64,000 bases of DNA from Glandiceps talaboti (lineage: Eukaryota > Hemichordata > Enteropneusta > Spengelidae), in the NCBI RefSeq assembly GCF_964340395.1, contig NC_135553.1, positions 24,400,449 through 24,464,448 on the forward strand. Reading direction: 5' to 3'. Positions 32,726-47,100 of the stretch are shown here, piece by piece (the first letter of the stretch is position 1; every line of letters begins with the position of its first letter). The notes beneath the pieces were generated by a model that saw only the letters and a list, made by a program, of their open reading frames with translations, searched no databases and was not told where the DNA came from. A program made the position numbers and the translations under genes.

Positions 32726-32839
32726 TTTTACATTTCAGTCTTTTAATTGTCATTCCATGTCTTTGTATTTTTATCCTGTTCTGGCACTCCTAAGAAGATT
32801 AACAACTCAAGAAAATGAAGTGCTTTCCATCAAGCATTG

Positions 32840-33085
32840 AACACTTGCCTCTTACCACTGCGGTCGGGGTTTGAACCCCATTCAGAGTTTGATTAAATTT
32901 ACCACACTGTAAGTAAGAAGTGTGTCGTTCAGTTTGACTCTACTGAACAACGCAGGTTTTCCCCGGGTACTCCGGTTTCCTCCTGCATTAACACTGAACC
33001 CATGCGGAATGGCAATCACTGGACTTCTTGGGAGACAAGTGTTTATATGCCTAAAGAACTATCCACTATAAATAAAGATTATTAT
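32840..33085 (+). mobile_element. tRNA-derived SINE, 5'-truncated copy
   Basis: It is collinear with the reverse complement of 17710-17960: ttgcctcttaccactgcggt, a B-box region ggggtttgaacccc, caacgcaggttttccccggg, tactccggtttcctcctg, and a tail of ataaagattattattat. The A-box head is missing. Confidence 0.85.
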
Positions 33086-33680
33086 TATATTATCATATGG
33101 TGATAATGTTGTTTGTGATGATACTGATAAGACTTAAAAACTTGTGTTTCCTGTATCATGCCCTCCTTTTATGTTGTGCAATACAATAAAAGTTTTATTG
33201 AAAACTGAACGGCCCCTTATACTTTGTCTAGATCTGAATCCTTTCAATTTTTAGACTATGTTACATGTCATTGCATGTGTTTAGTATAAAATGTAACATT
33301 TCATGTGTATGTGCATTATCAGTGCCTGTATTTTGTTTGTGTAATTCATAACAAAAAAACACTGTGTGAGACGTAAAAATCATTGTTGCCTATTTGAAAC
33401 GCTCTCTGGTTTGGTAGTATGTGTAATGTGTCAAAACACGTTAGATCTGACAAAATATACATTATACAAAATGTATTTGAATGTAAGATGTGGTCACTTT
33501 CTATCCCATACTTCACTTCACAGGGTTATAATGGTACTTCTTTCAGCCATTATCAAAGATAAGTATGGATTTTAATCTCAGACTGTAAATATCTGTAGAA
33601 GTGTAATGGACAGTGTGACTCAGTTCCAACTTAGACTGGCCAAGTCACAGGAGACAAGTATTAATAATGCGTGGCTTCTC

Positions 33681-33838
33681 TCACAGTAAATCTTGGATGT
33701 GTACTTGTCGCCTGATAGCATTGGTAAAACCTTCACAGTAAATCTTGGATGTGCACTTGTCATCTGATAGCATTGGTAAAACCTTCATAGTAAATCTTGG
33801 ATGTGCACTTGTCGTCTGATAGCATTGGTAAAACCTTC
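33681..33838 (-). repeat. 52-bp triplication of the CHTF18 terminal coding segment
   Basis: On the minus strand, the unit from ggttttaccaatgctatcag through gacaagtgcacatccaagat to ttactRtgaa occurs three times. The first copy is the end of the open frame ([15 protein letters not shown], stop at 33785-33787). The other two follow in the 3' UTR with few differences. Since 52 is not a multiple of 3, they are out of frame. Confidence 0.9.
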
Positions 33839-36800
33839 ATTGAACTTGTACCATAATCCATTGTTACCCAAATCTGATATGGCTTGCTGAGAGTCTCCTT
33901 CTGTTTGCTGTGAATCTAATTGAAAAGACAGAATAAAGAGTCAAGCTATGTTTTAAATATACTTGCTTCAGCGGGTGTAAATGCAGATAACAACTAGTTT
34001 ACAAGACACAGTTGCCAGGGTGACAGATTTGACATAGCCAATAGTCACAACTAGTTTGCATAACAGTGCCAAGGTGACAGATTTGACATGGCCGATAGTG
34101 ACTAGTTTGCAAGACACATAGTTGCCATGGTGACAGATTTGACATGGCCAATGGCAACTGGTTTGCATGACACATATAGTTGCCAAGGTGACAGATTTGA
34201 CATAGCCGATAGCAACAGCTAGTTTGCGTGACACACATATAGTTGCCATGGTGACAGATTTGACATGGCCAATGGCAACTGGTTTGCATGACATATATAG
34301 TTGCCAAGGTGACAGATTTGACATAGTCGATAGTCACAACTAGCTTGCATGACATAGTTGCCATGGTGACAGATTTGACATGGCCAATAGTAACAGCTAG
34401 TTTGCATGACACACATATAGTTGCCATGGTAAGCAATAATGGCTGTAATGGACTGTGTGCTCCCAAGAGAGTTAAGGAAGTATAAAAGGCTGTTGTGTCA
34501 CTGTAGAGCTGAAATTGTGAAGAGCTTTGAACATAGTCTGGGGAAGCACGATATAAAAACTAACATTAGTATATTTATTATTAGTATTAATATTACTTTC
34601 CTGATTTTGGTAATGTACATCTATCCTTAGTGAAGTTGTTTTTGTATTGCAAGGTGGGCATATATTCTTTGGTTTAGAAAAAAACACAGTGATTACCCTG
34701 CCTAGCTTAGGTCCTAGGTATTTTTTTGACAGAATGTGTATGACTGTTATGATAACATGTTTATACTACACAAAATAGGACAATGTTTAACTTACCATTC
34801 TGTTTACTTGGTGGAGTTCTTTTGATGATTCTTCCAAAGAAGTCACGACTTGGCTGCAATCAAATAAACGTTTGTGGATATCATTGACAAATATAAAGCA
34901 ATGAAAATATAATTGCACTCCATCCCTTACAAATAAAGATGCCACTTAATCAAATCCTATGCTACAAAAAAATGTTCTTACCTTAATCTCCTCAACTTGT
35001 TGAATCTTTTTAGCCTCAAGTTGTTGTTTGTGGCGTGGAACTGCAGGCGTAGGTTTGGATTTGCCATCATTGTGAGGTGGAACAGCAGGCGTAGGTTTGG
35101 ATTTGCCATCATTGTGAGGTGGAACTGCAGGCGTAGGTTTGGATTTACCATCATTGTGAGGTGGAACAGAAGGGGTAGGTTTGGATTTACCACCATCTTG
35201 CACTTTTTTAGTAGGTTCTACCTTTCCATTTGACCTTTGATGAACAAAAATAGCAAATTTCAACACTTATGTCTAGACAGGATAATTGGATAATATTCCC
35301 CAACATTTTTCTTCGTTCAACCAAGGAAAATGCAAGTGACCTAAGGGGCCTTGTCACTATGAGTCACACAACTTATAGTGGCAAACCCCTCAAGCATAAT
35401 TTATGAAAAAGTGGGAAATTAATGGCAATTTGGAACATTTTGACACATATTTTGACAACCACAGAACCAGTGACTTACACATGGGTGCGCTGTCATGATC
35501 TAGAACACCAGGGTATATAATCCATATTTTCTGTTCAAGGACAATAGCTTGGCTTGTGCATGGTATAAAAAGTTGGTAATTACACTTCTACACTTGTATC
35601 TTTCAGAACAAAAAGACCAAAGTATATACCAAAGTTAGAAGTACCATGCATAATGTGTATTAAAATGTGACAAGTCAGTTTTTTTCACATATTTTGACAT
35701 TTCGTTTATACTCTAATCAAAAAATGTTAACATCAAGTCAATATGCCAATATGTGGTGGGTCAAAAAAAAAATTAATTTGGAATTTGTGTTCTTGTGATT
35801 TGGTGCTGTGAAAGATGAAAGGCTAGCTGGCTAAATTTTCAGTCAATTTTACCATTTGCGAACACAAATCCTGTTGATAAATAATTTGGTGTTCAAAGAG
35901 ACCAGCTTGGTGATATATGGGTGGATATGTATCTTTTAAAGTGAACTTTGTACATAGTATGCTGAAATGTCACCTCAAGCATATTATGTTGGAAACTTAG
36001 CAATTTGATGGGGAGTGAAGTTTGATAATACAAGTCTTTGTTCCATAAAATGTACAGTGCTCCCCATCAAGGTAGACCCCGCCTCGGGGCCAATTTCCAA
36101 GAAAAATCATTTCAATTCTTAAATTCTCTCCAAACTTTGCCAAATAAAAGTTTGTTCCTGGTCCTTTATGGGGTTCACAGTGAGTGTTGTCTTCAAGGAA
36201 ATAGACACTTTTCTAGTTTACTACAGATTTAACACAGTAATCGGCAGCCATGTTGGATAACAAAATGGCCTAATTTTGATATCACTGTGATCTCTATTTT
36301 AAACATTTGTACGGTGACTGCTAATTATTCAAACTCCTAACTGAGAATGGGTTTGAATTTCCTGATAACAGTGAAGTTTAAAATCGTTATTTCTGAGGCA
36401 CTTAGTATGTTAACAAACAAGAAAATCAACAGATGTGAAGACTGTCACTTCAATTCTTTATGATACATACTTCTTTTCATTCTTCTCAGCAAAAGTAGCT
36501 TCACTTCGTCTCAACTTCTCCAATTCAATCTGTTATAAGTAACACAAGTTATTTGCATCAATATAATATAATTATGGTGAGAGATTATGATTTACTAAAA
36601 GTGTGTAAAGACATCAGATTTTGCATTACTTCAAACTAAAATACAACCTGTTTACTGTGCTGTTGTGTTACATCGATAGCTGTCATCGTAACTCCTAGCT
36701 CTTGAAGCTAATGCTTGTTTTCAGAACTGTGAACAAGTTGGTATTAACAATTTTAAAATGTACACCCAATAACCTGATTACAACCATGTTATTCAAATGA

Positions 36801-38011
36801 AGTCATTGTGTAAATGTACACCCAATACCCTGATTACAACTATGACATTATTCAAATGAAGTCATTATGTAAATGTACACCCATTATAAACCTGATTACA
36901 ACCATGACGTTATTCAAATGAAGTCATTATGTAAATGTACACCCAATAACCTGATTACAACCATGACGTTATTCAAATGAAGTCATTATGTAAATGTACA
37001 CCCAATAACATGATTTATATATAATAAAACATAACATTATTCAAATGAAGTCATTATGTAAATGAACATGCCCAGCAGAGATGAACACAGGAGTTAACAC
37101 ATTAAGCATCGTCATTCTGCATGTCAAGTGTACACATGATAATTTACATGTAATTATGCATACATCCAAAGAGATTCATCAGCTTGGTTTCATGATATAT
37201 ATATATAAAGGTTATTTTTACCACAAGCAGGAAATGTTACCTTGTCCAAATAATTTGTCTAGACTTGATTGACTTCAGTGGACTGAATATCTTCAATTCC
37301 AAAGCATTGGTCAATAATCATGCCATGCCATTAACACCTGGCAAAAATATCCAGTCCACTGAAGAGGTAAATCGAGTCTAGACGAAATATTTGGGCACGG
37401 TAACATTTCCTGCTTGTGGTAAACATAACCTTTATATATGTAATTATGTTACAGTTAATTTAACATACAAGGGTTTGATAATGACTTTAGGGATGTGGCT
37501 TTCTGAATCAGTTCAAATGGTTCTAAACACAAGCTAGTTGGTTTTCCAGGGCTATGAGGTAGGGCAACAGCTAACAGTATGACACGGCAACACAGCTGGT
37601 AATGATATTATTGGATTTTGCAATATGTACATTTTAAAGTACAAGTCTTACCTCCCTTGCTACCAACTGTTTTGTAGCATATGTCATTTGTTTCTTTGTA
37701 GCTGTTCCACTGAATTTGATGACTTCTTCTACGTTTCTGAAAAAGACAACCAACATATTGCAAAACTATTCAATCAGGAAAGAACGAACTAGTAATATAC
37801 AAAAACTAAATGTTGCAATACTTTATCATTGACAAACACATATAAACACTCACCACACACATATAAACACACACCACACACACACACACATATATAAACT
37901 CTCCACACACACACATGTAAACACTCACCACACACACATATAAACACTCACAATTTTCACACACACACACACACACTCACCACACACATATAAACACTCA
38001 CACAAGTTACA

Positions 38012-38071
<60 letters not shown>

Positions 38072-41000
38072 ACACATACAAACACTCACATAAGTTACAC
38101 ACGTTACACATTAACCGACATGGGAACACACATACATATGTGCAACAGACACACACACCAACTCATGCAACAGATATGCATATGCGCATACACACACTAA
38201 CACATGCATGCACGCACGCATGCATGCACGCACACACACACACACACACAGCCATAGCCATAAGTTGCGAATCTCCGAGCCTAAATTAGAGACTATAATG
38301 ATTTTCCTTCTCATATAATCTAAAACTGATGTTCCCACGTAGTAAAAGGGCACAAATACTAGTTTATAATAACACTTACGGTTCAAGAATATAATTATAT
38401 TGTCCTTCTGGGCTTCTTTCTTGACGATAAGTTAAATTATATGCTATCATGGTTTGAATCAAATTACAAAGCTGATCTTTCTCTTTACCACTGAACAACT
38501 GAGTGTTAACCTGATTGAGGAAAGAAATAATATAAGGTGAGTCAAATCAAAGCATATCATGGCCCAGAGAACCAGGAAAGATTGAGACAAACAGACACAG
38601 TAACCATAACGATCAGTATGAATGGCAAGTTGACTTATTTTGGGCCAGATTCTATGATGACATACTACTACTATTAGATTGTGATTATGTACAAGTCATT
38701 ACTTGTATCACTGCACACAAACATACTACTGGTATTTACACTGCAGTGTAATGCTGAAGACATCATTTCATACCTGTATGCAAATGATATGCAAATGTGG
38801 GCATACTTGTTCCTTGAACATGAAATCATATGATAGTACAGTACAATTTTTATGAAATTTGCTGCTTAGGATTAACAATCGTAATAGTATCAGAACCCCA
38901 TGCTGCATGAGTACCAGTGTGGATACGCCAGGGTGCATGAGGGCTTTGGTGTTGTCGAATACATAGTTCGGCTAACCAGAACACCACCAGCAATCATTAA
39001 ATACCCCAAAGTATGCCACCCTTGGACTCACACATCATGGAGTTCTGCCATACCAGTCAAGAATTTAACCCAAGATTATTTTATTTTTATGCTAGTACCA
39101 GATCATAAAAACTCTAACCGAATCTCGATTAAAATCAAGAAATAAAAACAACGGGTGACCATTCTTGAAAGCACAATGATAAATAACCTGATGTCTTTGA
39201 TTATTTCAAAAGGACTTGGTACAAGTTTTCACATGGCAAAGTTTTGGGTGTTTTGAGCTACACTGATTTTCAAACAAGAATCAGATTCTTCTTGAAATAT
39301 TACAATTCAGATTCCTTATTATTTGTGCAACTCAGAGAATTAAGTAATATTATTGGTGATTTTTCAACAATCTATGGACAAGAGTTGTTTGATTGCTGCT
39401 CCACAGCTGGTTAACACCCTACTCTAAAACTTAATGAAAATCCTGGACATAAAAACCTAGGACATCTACAATATAACATGCCACATGTCTGTATGACTTA
39501 CCGGTCTCAGGTTTGGCTGTACAATTTCCACCAGGAATGGCAATAGTTCTTGTACTGCTGTTTGTATGTTCACATTTCTCTTTGTCTTAGCTGACACGCC
39601 ACTTAGCAGTGATGTCAACAGATTTGTTGTCTTGTTCATTTTCAATGTGTTCTGAAACAAATGAAAGAAATCTCACAGGTTACATAGAAAACCAGCATAC
39701 TTTCACTGCAGTATACCCTGGCAAATAGATCTTATCTGATAACATGGGGGTAGACACTTGAACTGAGTCACTTGAACAGTTCCAAAACTATAGTACAAAA
39801 TAGTGGATTTTTATGACAAATATGGCAACTATTCATTCAAATTTGAAGAGGTCACGAAACAAAAATACAACCATTTGCCCAGTATGGTATGTCACTGTAA
39901 ATTGGCCTGTACATGTCACAGATACAGGTGCCAATGGACAGACGCACAGACAGACAGAACCCATTGTAGTATCGCATCATTTGGGGCTAAAAATAGTGAA
40001 TGTTATAATGTATTACATAAACACATTTCTTGAAAGGTGATTGGATTGACAGTAACTTGACTTAGCGGTCATCAGCTACGATACACACAAATCTGAACTA
40101 TTGTTGTTCAATATGGAGATTATACACAAGTGGGCCATAGCAGTGCCTCCATCTAGTTTGCAAATCTAATCACCCAGTATCAAGATAGCGTAAACAATGG
40201 AAGTCTGAAAAATGAACACTGTAAAGATCATGAATCATCAAAAATACCACCCTACCATGAGTATAATTAGAGTAATGTCCATTATATAGCTTATATCAAC
40301 ATATCACAAATAGTTGTAGTTTGTGTCTATCTTAGATAATGAACCATCGGTTTCCATGGTTATACCAGCCACAGAACAGCCGATTCTGACTGAGATATCC
40401 AAACACTTTCCAACTTACCTCGTACTGTACGTTAGGATACTGAATTTTAGGATAAGATGTAGATGCAAATAACATATGGAAGACTACTGGCATGTAGGGT
40501 ATGTATCGCATCAATATGTAATTTTGTCTGTGTAGAATTTCTTGATTTAAAATATCTGTAAATGCTAACCAGTCATGGGCAAGGACAACCTACAGGATAG
40601 AAATAAGAAATATTGAAAGTATGACTTCTGAGTCAAAATACATAAATCAAACAGTTTGGCATCAATTAGTGGTTATCTCTCGTGATGTAGAATTAATTTG
40701 TTGGTAGCTGTCTCGATAAGAATGTATTCAAGTCCAAAACTATTGACAGCAGGCAAATCCTAGCCGTGCTACAAATTCTGTTGTCCAGCAAAATAAGCCA
40801 ATTTTTTCATTGTTTTTGTCTACAATTGAAATACACTTAATGCATATTTGTGCTCAAAACACTTACAAATCGTAAAAGTTGAAAAATTTAGGTCACATTG
40901 ATACAATTGAATGAATATTATAGACACATTCAATCCGAGTCCTATTCAATTTCAATATCTCACCATTATAGCAACTCTTGCAAGTTTTTGTGTTCATTAA

Positions 41001-41126
41001 ACGAGATTTGCCATTTGAAAAAGCATTAAATATTGATAAAACTTTCACAAGTCACAAAAATACACACATATAAAAAGAACTTACACATATGCTGACACAC
41101 ACACACATACACACACATACATACAT

Positions 41127-41157
<31 letters not shown>

Positions 41158-44100
41158 CATACACATACACACACACAAACACACACACACACACGCACAC
41201 ACACACACACTGACAAGGACTGATCAGCATAACATGATACCTACTGCTTCAAAGTAAGGATCCTTAAACTTGACAGTTAGGAAATTATCAAAGATTCCTA
41301 TAAAAAAGAAAACAGTGATAAGTTATTGACTTGTATGGTACTCCTAAGGTGAGTTGACAAGTTCATGTTCATTATTGCGTTGGTTCGCATTTTGAGAAAC
41401 GATACTATATAAATTACCAATAAATATAATGATGCACGCCATTAAAAAATGGCAGCTGTAGTCTGAAGTAATAAAAGTAGATAAAACCAGGTCTGAAAGG
41501 AAACAGCCGAGTACGAGTTTGACAATATGAAAAGGATGATTCTAAATGCAATGATGAGATGCACTCTAGAAGTTCAATGTTGTGGCAATGAAACATGGAT
41601 CACAGTAGATAATTTTAAAAGTACTAGGTAATATTGGAAATGTAGCTTGTAACACCTACAAGACCGATGAGTCTGCAATGCAATGGATACATTGTACAGA
41701 ATAGCTGAAGCAAAGAATTTTTAAACACAGTAGTCAGCAATAAATTGTGGAGTAGCCAGTTATTTCAGCCCCCTAACACCACCTTTTATCTACATCCCTG
41801 GGTAACCTGCTAAAAGATTTGCAAACTACTGTCTAGTACAGGAAAGTGATAGTATATATGTAAATTCTGTAGACAAAGATTTTACCTTGTGTAAGTTTTC
41901 CATACTCTCCATTTGACGTGACAGACTGGAGTATTTTATTAAACCGAGCTAACAGTGTGTTTTCCCTGGTCTCATCAACTTCTACACCTGGATTGTTCCC
42001 ATTTTCACCTGTTTCATGTGGATTATGGTATCGTTTCCTGAATGAGGAATGTCCAGACAAGACAAGACAAGACAAGACAAGACAAGACAAGACAAGACAA
42101 GACAAGACAAGAAAAGTCAGAAATTAATAAGTCAACTTTATGGAAGTCAACAAATATAAACAAAAAATTCCCTAAAATGAACAAGCCTGCATAGGAACCC
42201 TGCCCCATTGCATTATTTTTGTGTGACTAATGGATGAAATGAAGTTTTGTCCTGCCAATTTTGACCCTAAAGGTCTAAGGTCAAATACCATTATGCTGAC
42301 ATCTGACAATAAAGTATCTACATCATATGATTCCTGAGCTTCAGCACAAATGGTGGATGTATAGTAACTATCATTCATAAATACATGAGTGAGTGAGTGA
42401 GTAGAAAAACAGATGTTCAGACTGGACATATCATAGTGAGTTGAAAAACAGATGTTCAGACTTGACATATCATAGTGATCTGATGATTACTTGATTACTT
42501 GTATTTACCCAGTACATTTACAAAGTGTTTTCTGTACATACAATAGCAAACATTTCACACATCTTTTAATTTTTGCAGTTTAATGATTTGAAAAAAAAAA
42601 CAGACTTAGTTTATGTTGTTTCACATTGTCTTTCATGCAGAAAATATAGGTGACGTTGTTTTATCAATTAAAATCCAACTTCTATTTCGTTTAATACACA
42701 TGAGGGGTAGTTCAGCAGTCAATGCACTCAGTGTCAGGCCTTTCCTCTAATGGCCCTTCTTTCTAGAGTTCTCCAGAAAATTCAGGAAGAAGGACAAGCA
42801 AAATTAATACCCATGTCTCATCTATATGGATACTTGAAATAAAAACATACCTCTTTGGTTTGGGAAGCTGAAACAATTCCTGCCATACTGTAAATAATCC
42901 TTTGTGCTGGTCCTTCTGACCAATACTCAGAGAATGAATTAATTGCAAAGTAAGTTGCTTGTAACGACCACTTACAAACTGTATGAACACAAACACAGAC
43001 ATTTTGTTTACTGTATCTATCTGTAGCGACCACTTACAAAATACTGTACAGACACAAACACAGACATTTTGTTTACTGTAACTATCTATAGCGACCACTT
43101 ACAAACTATACGGACACAACTAGGTATTTTGTTTACTGTATCTGTCTGCAACAACCATTTACACTTTGCAAAATATTAGTTCAATAACTTAACATAATTT
43201 TTATGACAAATATGGCAGCCAACCACTTCATTTGGGACTAAAAAAGATTGACTGTTTGCAGTCAATAGCTCTCAGCTTATCAAATTCTGTTGTGTGGTGG
43301 TTAAAATGTTAGTACTCAATGACAGGATTGTTTAAAACAGCAGTTGATTCATTGATTCATGTACTAGTGAATGGAACAATACCATATTTCCCGCTTCTTT
43401 TGTATGGGGGGAGGGGGGGTGTCTTTTGTTTTGTTTTCTTGGTTTTTTTCTTTTATAGGGAGTGTATATTGGGGGGGGGGGGGGGGGGGGGGGGGCTTCT
43501 GTATGTGATGAACCAAAAGACCTACCTGTAATGTATTTATACATGACCTGATATCATTTTCTGCCTTCTGGCACAGAGCTAACATTGTAGTTTGGTCTGT
43601 CTGCAAACGGTTGTTTCTGGCAATCTGAATTATAAATAAATGTTAATTAGATAAGAATTTTGACACAGTGTTATCATTGGTAGTCGGGTCTGTCTATCAA
43701 CAGTTGTTCCTGGTAATCTGAATTATACATATATGCTAATTAAGTAAGAACACTACTATCATAATCTGAATTATACATATATGCTAATTAAGTAAGAATT
43801 ATATCATTGGTAGTCAAGTCTGTCTATCAACAATTGTTTCTGGTAATCTGAATTATACATATATGCTAATTAAGTAAGAATGTTAACACTACTAGCATAG
43901 GTCGTCGGGTCTGTCTATCAACAGTTGTTCCAGGTAATCTGAATTATAGATATATGCTAATTAAGTAAGAATTATATCATTGGTAGTCAAGTATGTCTAT
44001 CAACAGTTGTTCCAGGTAATCTGAATTATATACCTTTATAAATACTTGTTGATATTATGATTGTGATTATTTAACGTTTCACAGCAAAGTTTGATATCAA

Positions 44101-47100
44101 ATGAAACCTACTTCATATAGTCGGGATGCTAATCTTGTTGACATGGTTGGTGGAAAGTGTAAAACAACCGCTTGCTGTCTAAGTTGACGCAGTGATGGAA
44201 CATATCTACAATGGTAAAAAAGGAAAGGTCACAGTATACGCAAAGATGTACATGTAAATTGAAAATAGATTAAATCAGTAACACCTGAATACTAGTACAA
44301 GTACCAGTGCCACACTCATTTAATACCAAGTATACAATACCATGGTTTCATTTTATTTGGACAGTGTCTTGACATTTCCAAGGTGTATCAAACCAACATT
44401 TTCATGAATACAGTCTCCAAAAGGCAACTAATTTCACAAAAATACAATGATGGACTTCTTTCCTGTAGTTTCATTTACCGTATAGTCCAACATTAGGAGA
44501 TAAAAACTCTGTAATACTCTCTAAAACTGCAGTTTCGTAAGCACTCTCTTTGTGCTCTGTGAGCGTGTTACATGGTTGAAGTCATCTAGCATAATGAGTA
44601 TCATCTGAATCCAACTCCCAATTTATATGCAGAGTAGGTCTTTAATTATTAGTTTAGTTGGAGGCTGAATGCCATCACAACTTTAAATCTATCTCCCAGT
44701 GAGATGTAGACAAAATGCTTATGACATCATCACTTTACACTCTATCTCCCAGTGAGATGTAGACAATGCTTATGACAGTATCCATGGTAACACTTTAGTC
44801 ACCGACTATATACTTGCTTTGCACTGTTACAGATTCGGCCGACAGTTGGGTCAAAGGTTAGATTGCTAGGTCAAAGGTCAAAAGACTTACTGATCATTGC
44901 AAATACAAATGATTGGTCTGAGTAACATGAACTGGTCTTTCTTTTTCTTTTTACTTGGTGCACCAGGTATGGAAGGACGGTCACTGCCAGTGTCTCTCTT
45001 CTTGAGAAGTGACAACAAAACATTGATTGCAGGCTGAAATAGTATCATAGAGTTAATTTATTATCAAAAGTTGTTGATTTATCATTATTACATAATTATC
45101 ATTATGATAAATATGGAGAATGCAGAATCTGTTATTAAACAAACGTCAGAACATACCACAGGATGCACGAGCAGAATGGTAAATTGGAAATAAATGCTAC
45201 ATTTCGATATGTCTACTATGGACCTTGCGTTATCACGATCCGTAGTATAGATGGAAACATCACATTCATTTCCAATTTACAATTCCAAAATAACTATATT
45301 TCACTTGTAACAGCCATTATCTCTTTTACAAGAACTCGCACTGAAAAGGGTTAATCAGTTTACACTTTTATCAGCTGTGTAAATAGCAGACCAATCATGG
45401 GAGTTCTGTCAATTTCATCGATGAGCTAAAAACTGGGAACTTACTGCTGGAGCACCATCTATTTCATCTATAATCAAACAGTTTGGTTTGTGGTCTTCAC
45501 TTAACACCGACTGCATCTGTGTAGCTGCTTCTATCCGTGTACGGAATATATCAGGACTTCTATCATCACTGCAATGACAAAATGTCATCCCATCAAGTCT
45601 TTTAAAGTGACGCAAGCTGAGTTTATAAACATTTTACTCACAAGAAAATACTTACCTCGATTACCGTATAACATTAATGTCAATGCATGCATCCTATGAC
45701 ATCACAATTGTCTTCCAATTTTGTAAGACAGTTGATTGCCCTGTATGGATTCCTCGACATATTTTGGTACGTATCAAAAATTATGTCATCGGATCGTTTA
45801 TTTGTCATATCTTAATACCAGGTCAATGTTGCAGCCAGAGGGGGTTTTTGGGTCATTTGACACACATTTTTTGGACCTGACCCACAATTTTGGAAGTGAC
45901 GGGTCATAGATGACCCAACCCACGCTAAAATTGTATGCAAATATGTTTAGCAACATGACCACACCTATAGCAACAGCCAAATGATCGCATATATTGCATA
46001 GATAACAACAGGAGTAGAGGGGCAACTGCATAATCATTCAGCAAATATCTAGCATAGATCAGAATGTGGGTAAATATTTTTTTTAAACTGTACAGTTGTG
46101 CTACAATGCCAATGATTGGCGCTTTTTTTTATGTCCCTTGAAAATTTATGATGACCCAGAAAAAAAAAGTCTCGAGGCACTATGTCCCACTCTTTCAAAA
46201 GGCTGGCTGCAACACTGCCAGGTTTGAGTTCAGTCAATTACAAGTGATAATTATGTTTGCTTCAGTAAGTAGAATACTACGAGTCACTTTTAAACATGCA
46301 GCATATATCTCACCCAAAAATGTATCAACTCAGCTTTTGCCCCTTTAAGTTGTTTTGAACAAAACAACTGCAAAGTTTAAAGACTTGTTATTTCTGACAA
46401 ATTAAAGACATATACTATGTTTAGTACAAATGAAATCTGTTATACCCTTACCTGGCATTCATTTCAACTACATTGTATCCGGCGTGTTTAGCAATGATGT
46501 GTGCTAGGGTAGTCTTACCAAGACCTGGTGGACCACACAGCAAAGCCACTTTATGGACTGGTCTTTTGTGAATATCTAGATCCTGAAAACAACAAAACAT
46601 ATCACCACATGATAAAATAAATAACTAGATATTATTCCCCAATATTGTTCTTTATTCAACCAAGGAAAATACAAGTGAACATAGGGGTCTATGTCACTAC
46701 AAGTCACTAGATGAATAGTGACAAAACCCTTAGGTCACGAGTATTTTCCGACTGAATGAAGAAATATTGGAGAATAACATAATTATACCAATGCCAATAA
46801 TATCAAAGAAAAATCAGGGAAAGTAATGGTAATTTTGAATGTTTTGACTCATATTTTGAACACAGCAGAACCAGTGATGTAGACATGCATTGTCATGACA
46901 ACAGATGTGCGTTGTCATGACGTAGAATGACCACGTCCACAATACAAATTCCACATTTTTTTGTTCTACTTGACTTGTGTATTATATAGTATAGCAATCA
47001 CTATTATACCAGGTTTTGAATATGATTGTGACTGTATTCTTGAAATGAAGAGATAGAATGCCACAGTATAATGAACATCATCCAGTAATCACCACAAAGG

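Noticed and set aside
33968-34466. Cys/His-rich minus-strand frames resembling zinc-knuckle repeats (CQICHHGNY)
   Set aside because: Produced by a 60-bp intronic minisatellite inside CHTF18; the true exons on both sides join in phase without it.
36765-38252. CRISPR-like regularly spaced repeats
   Set aside because: These are directly abutting minisatellite and CA units without unique spacers, in a eukaryotic intron.
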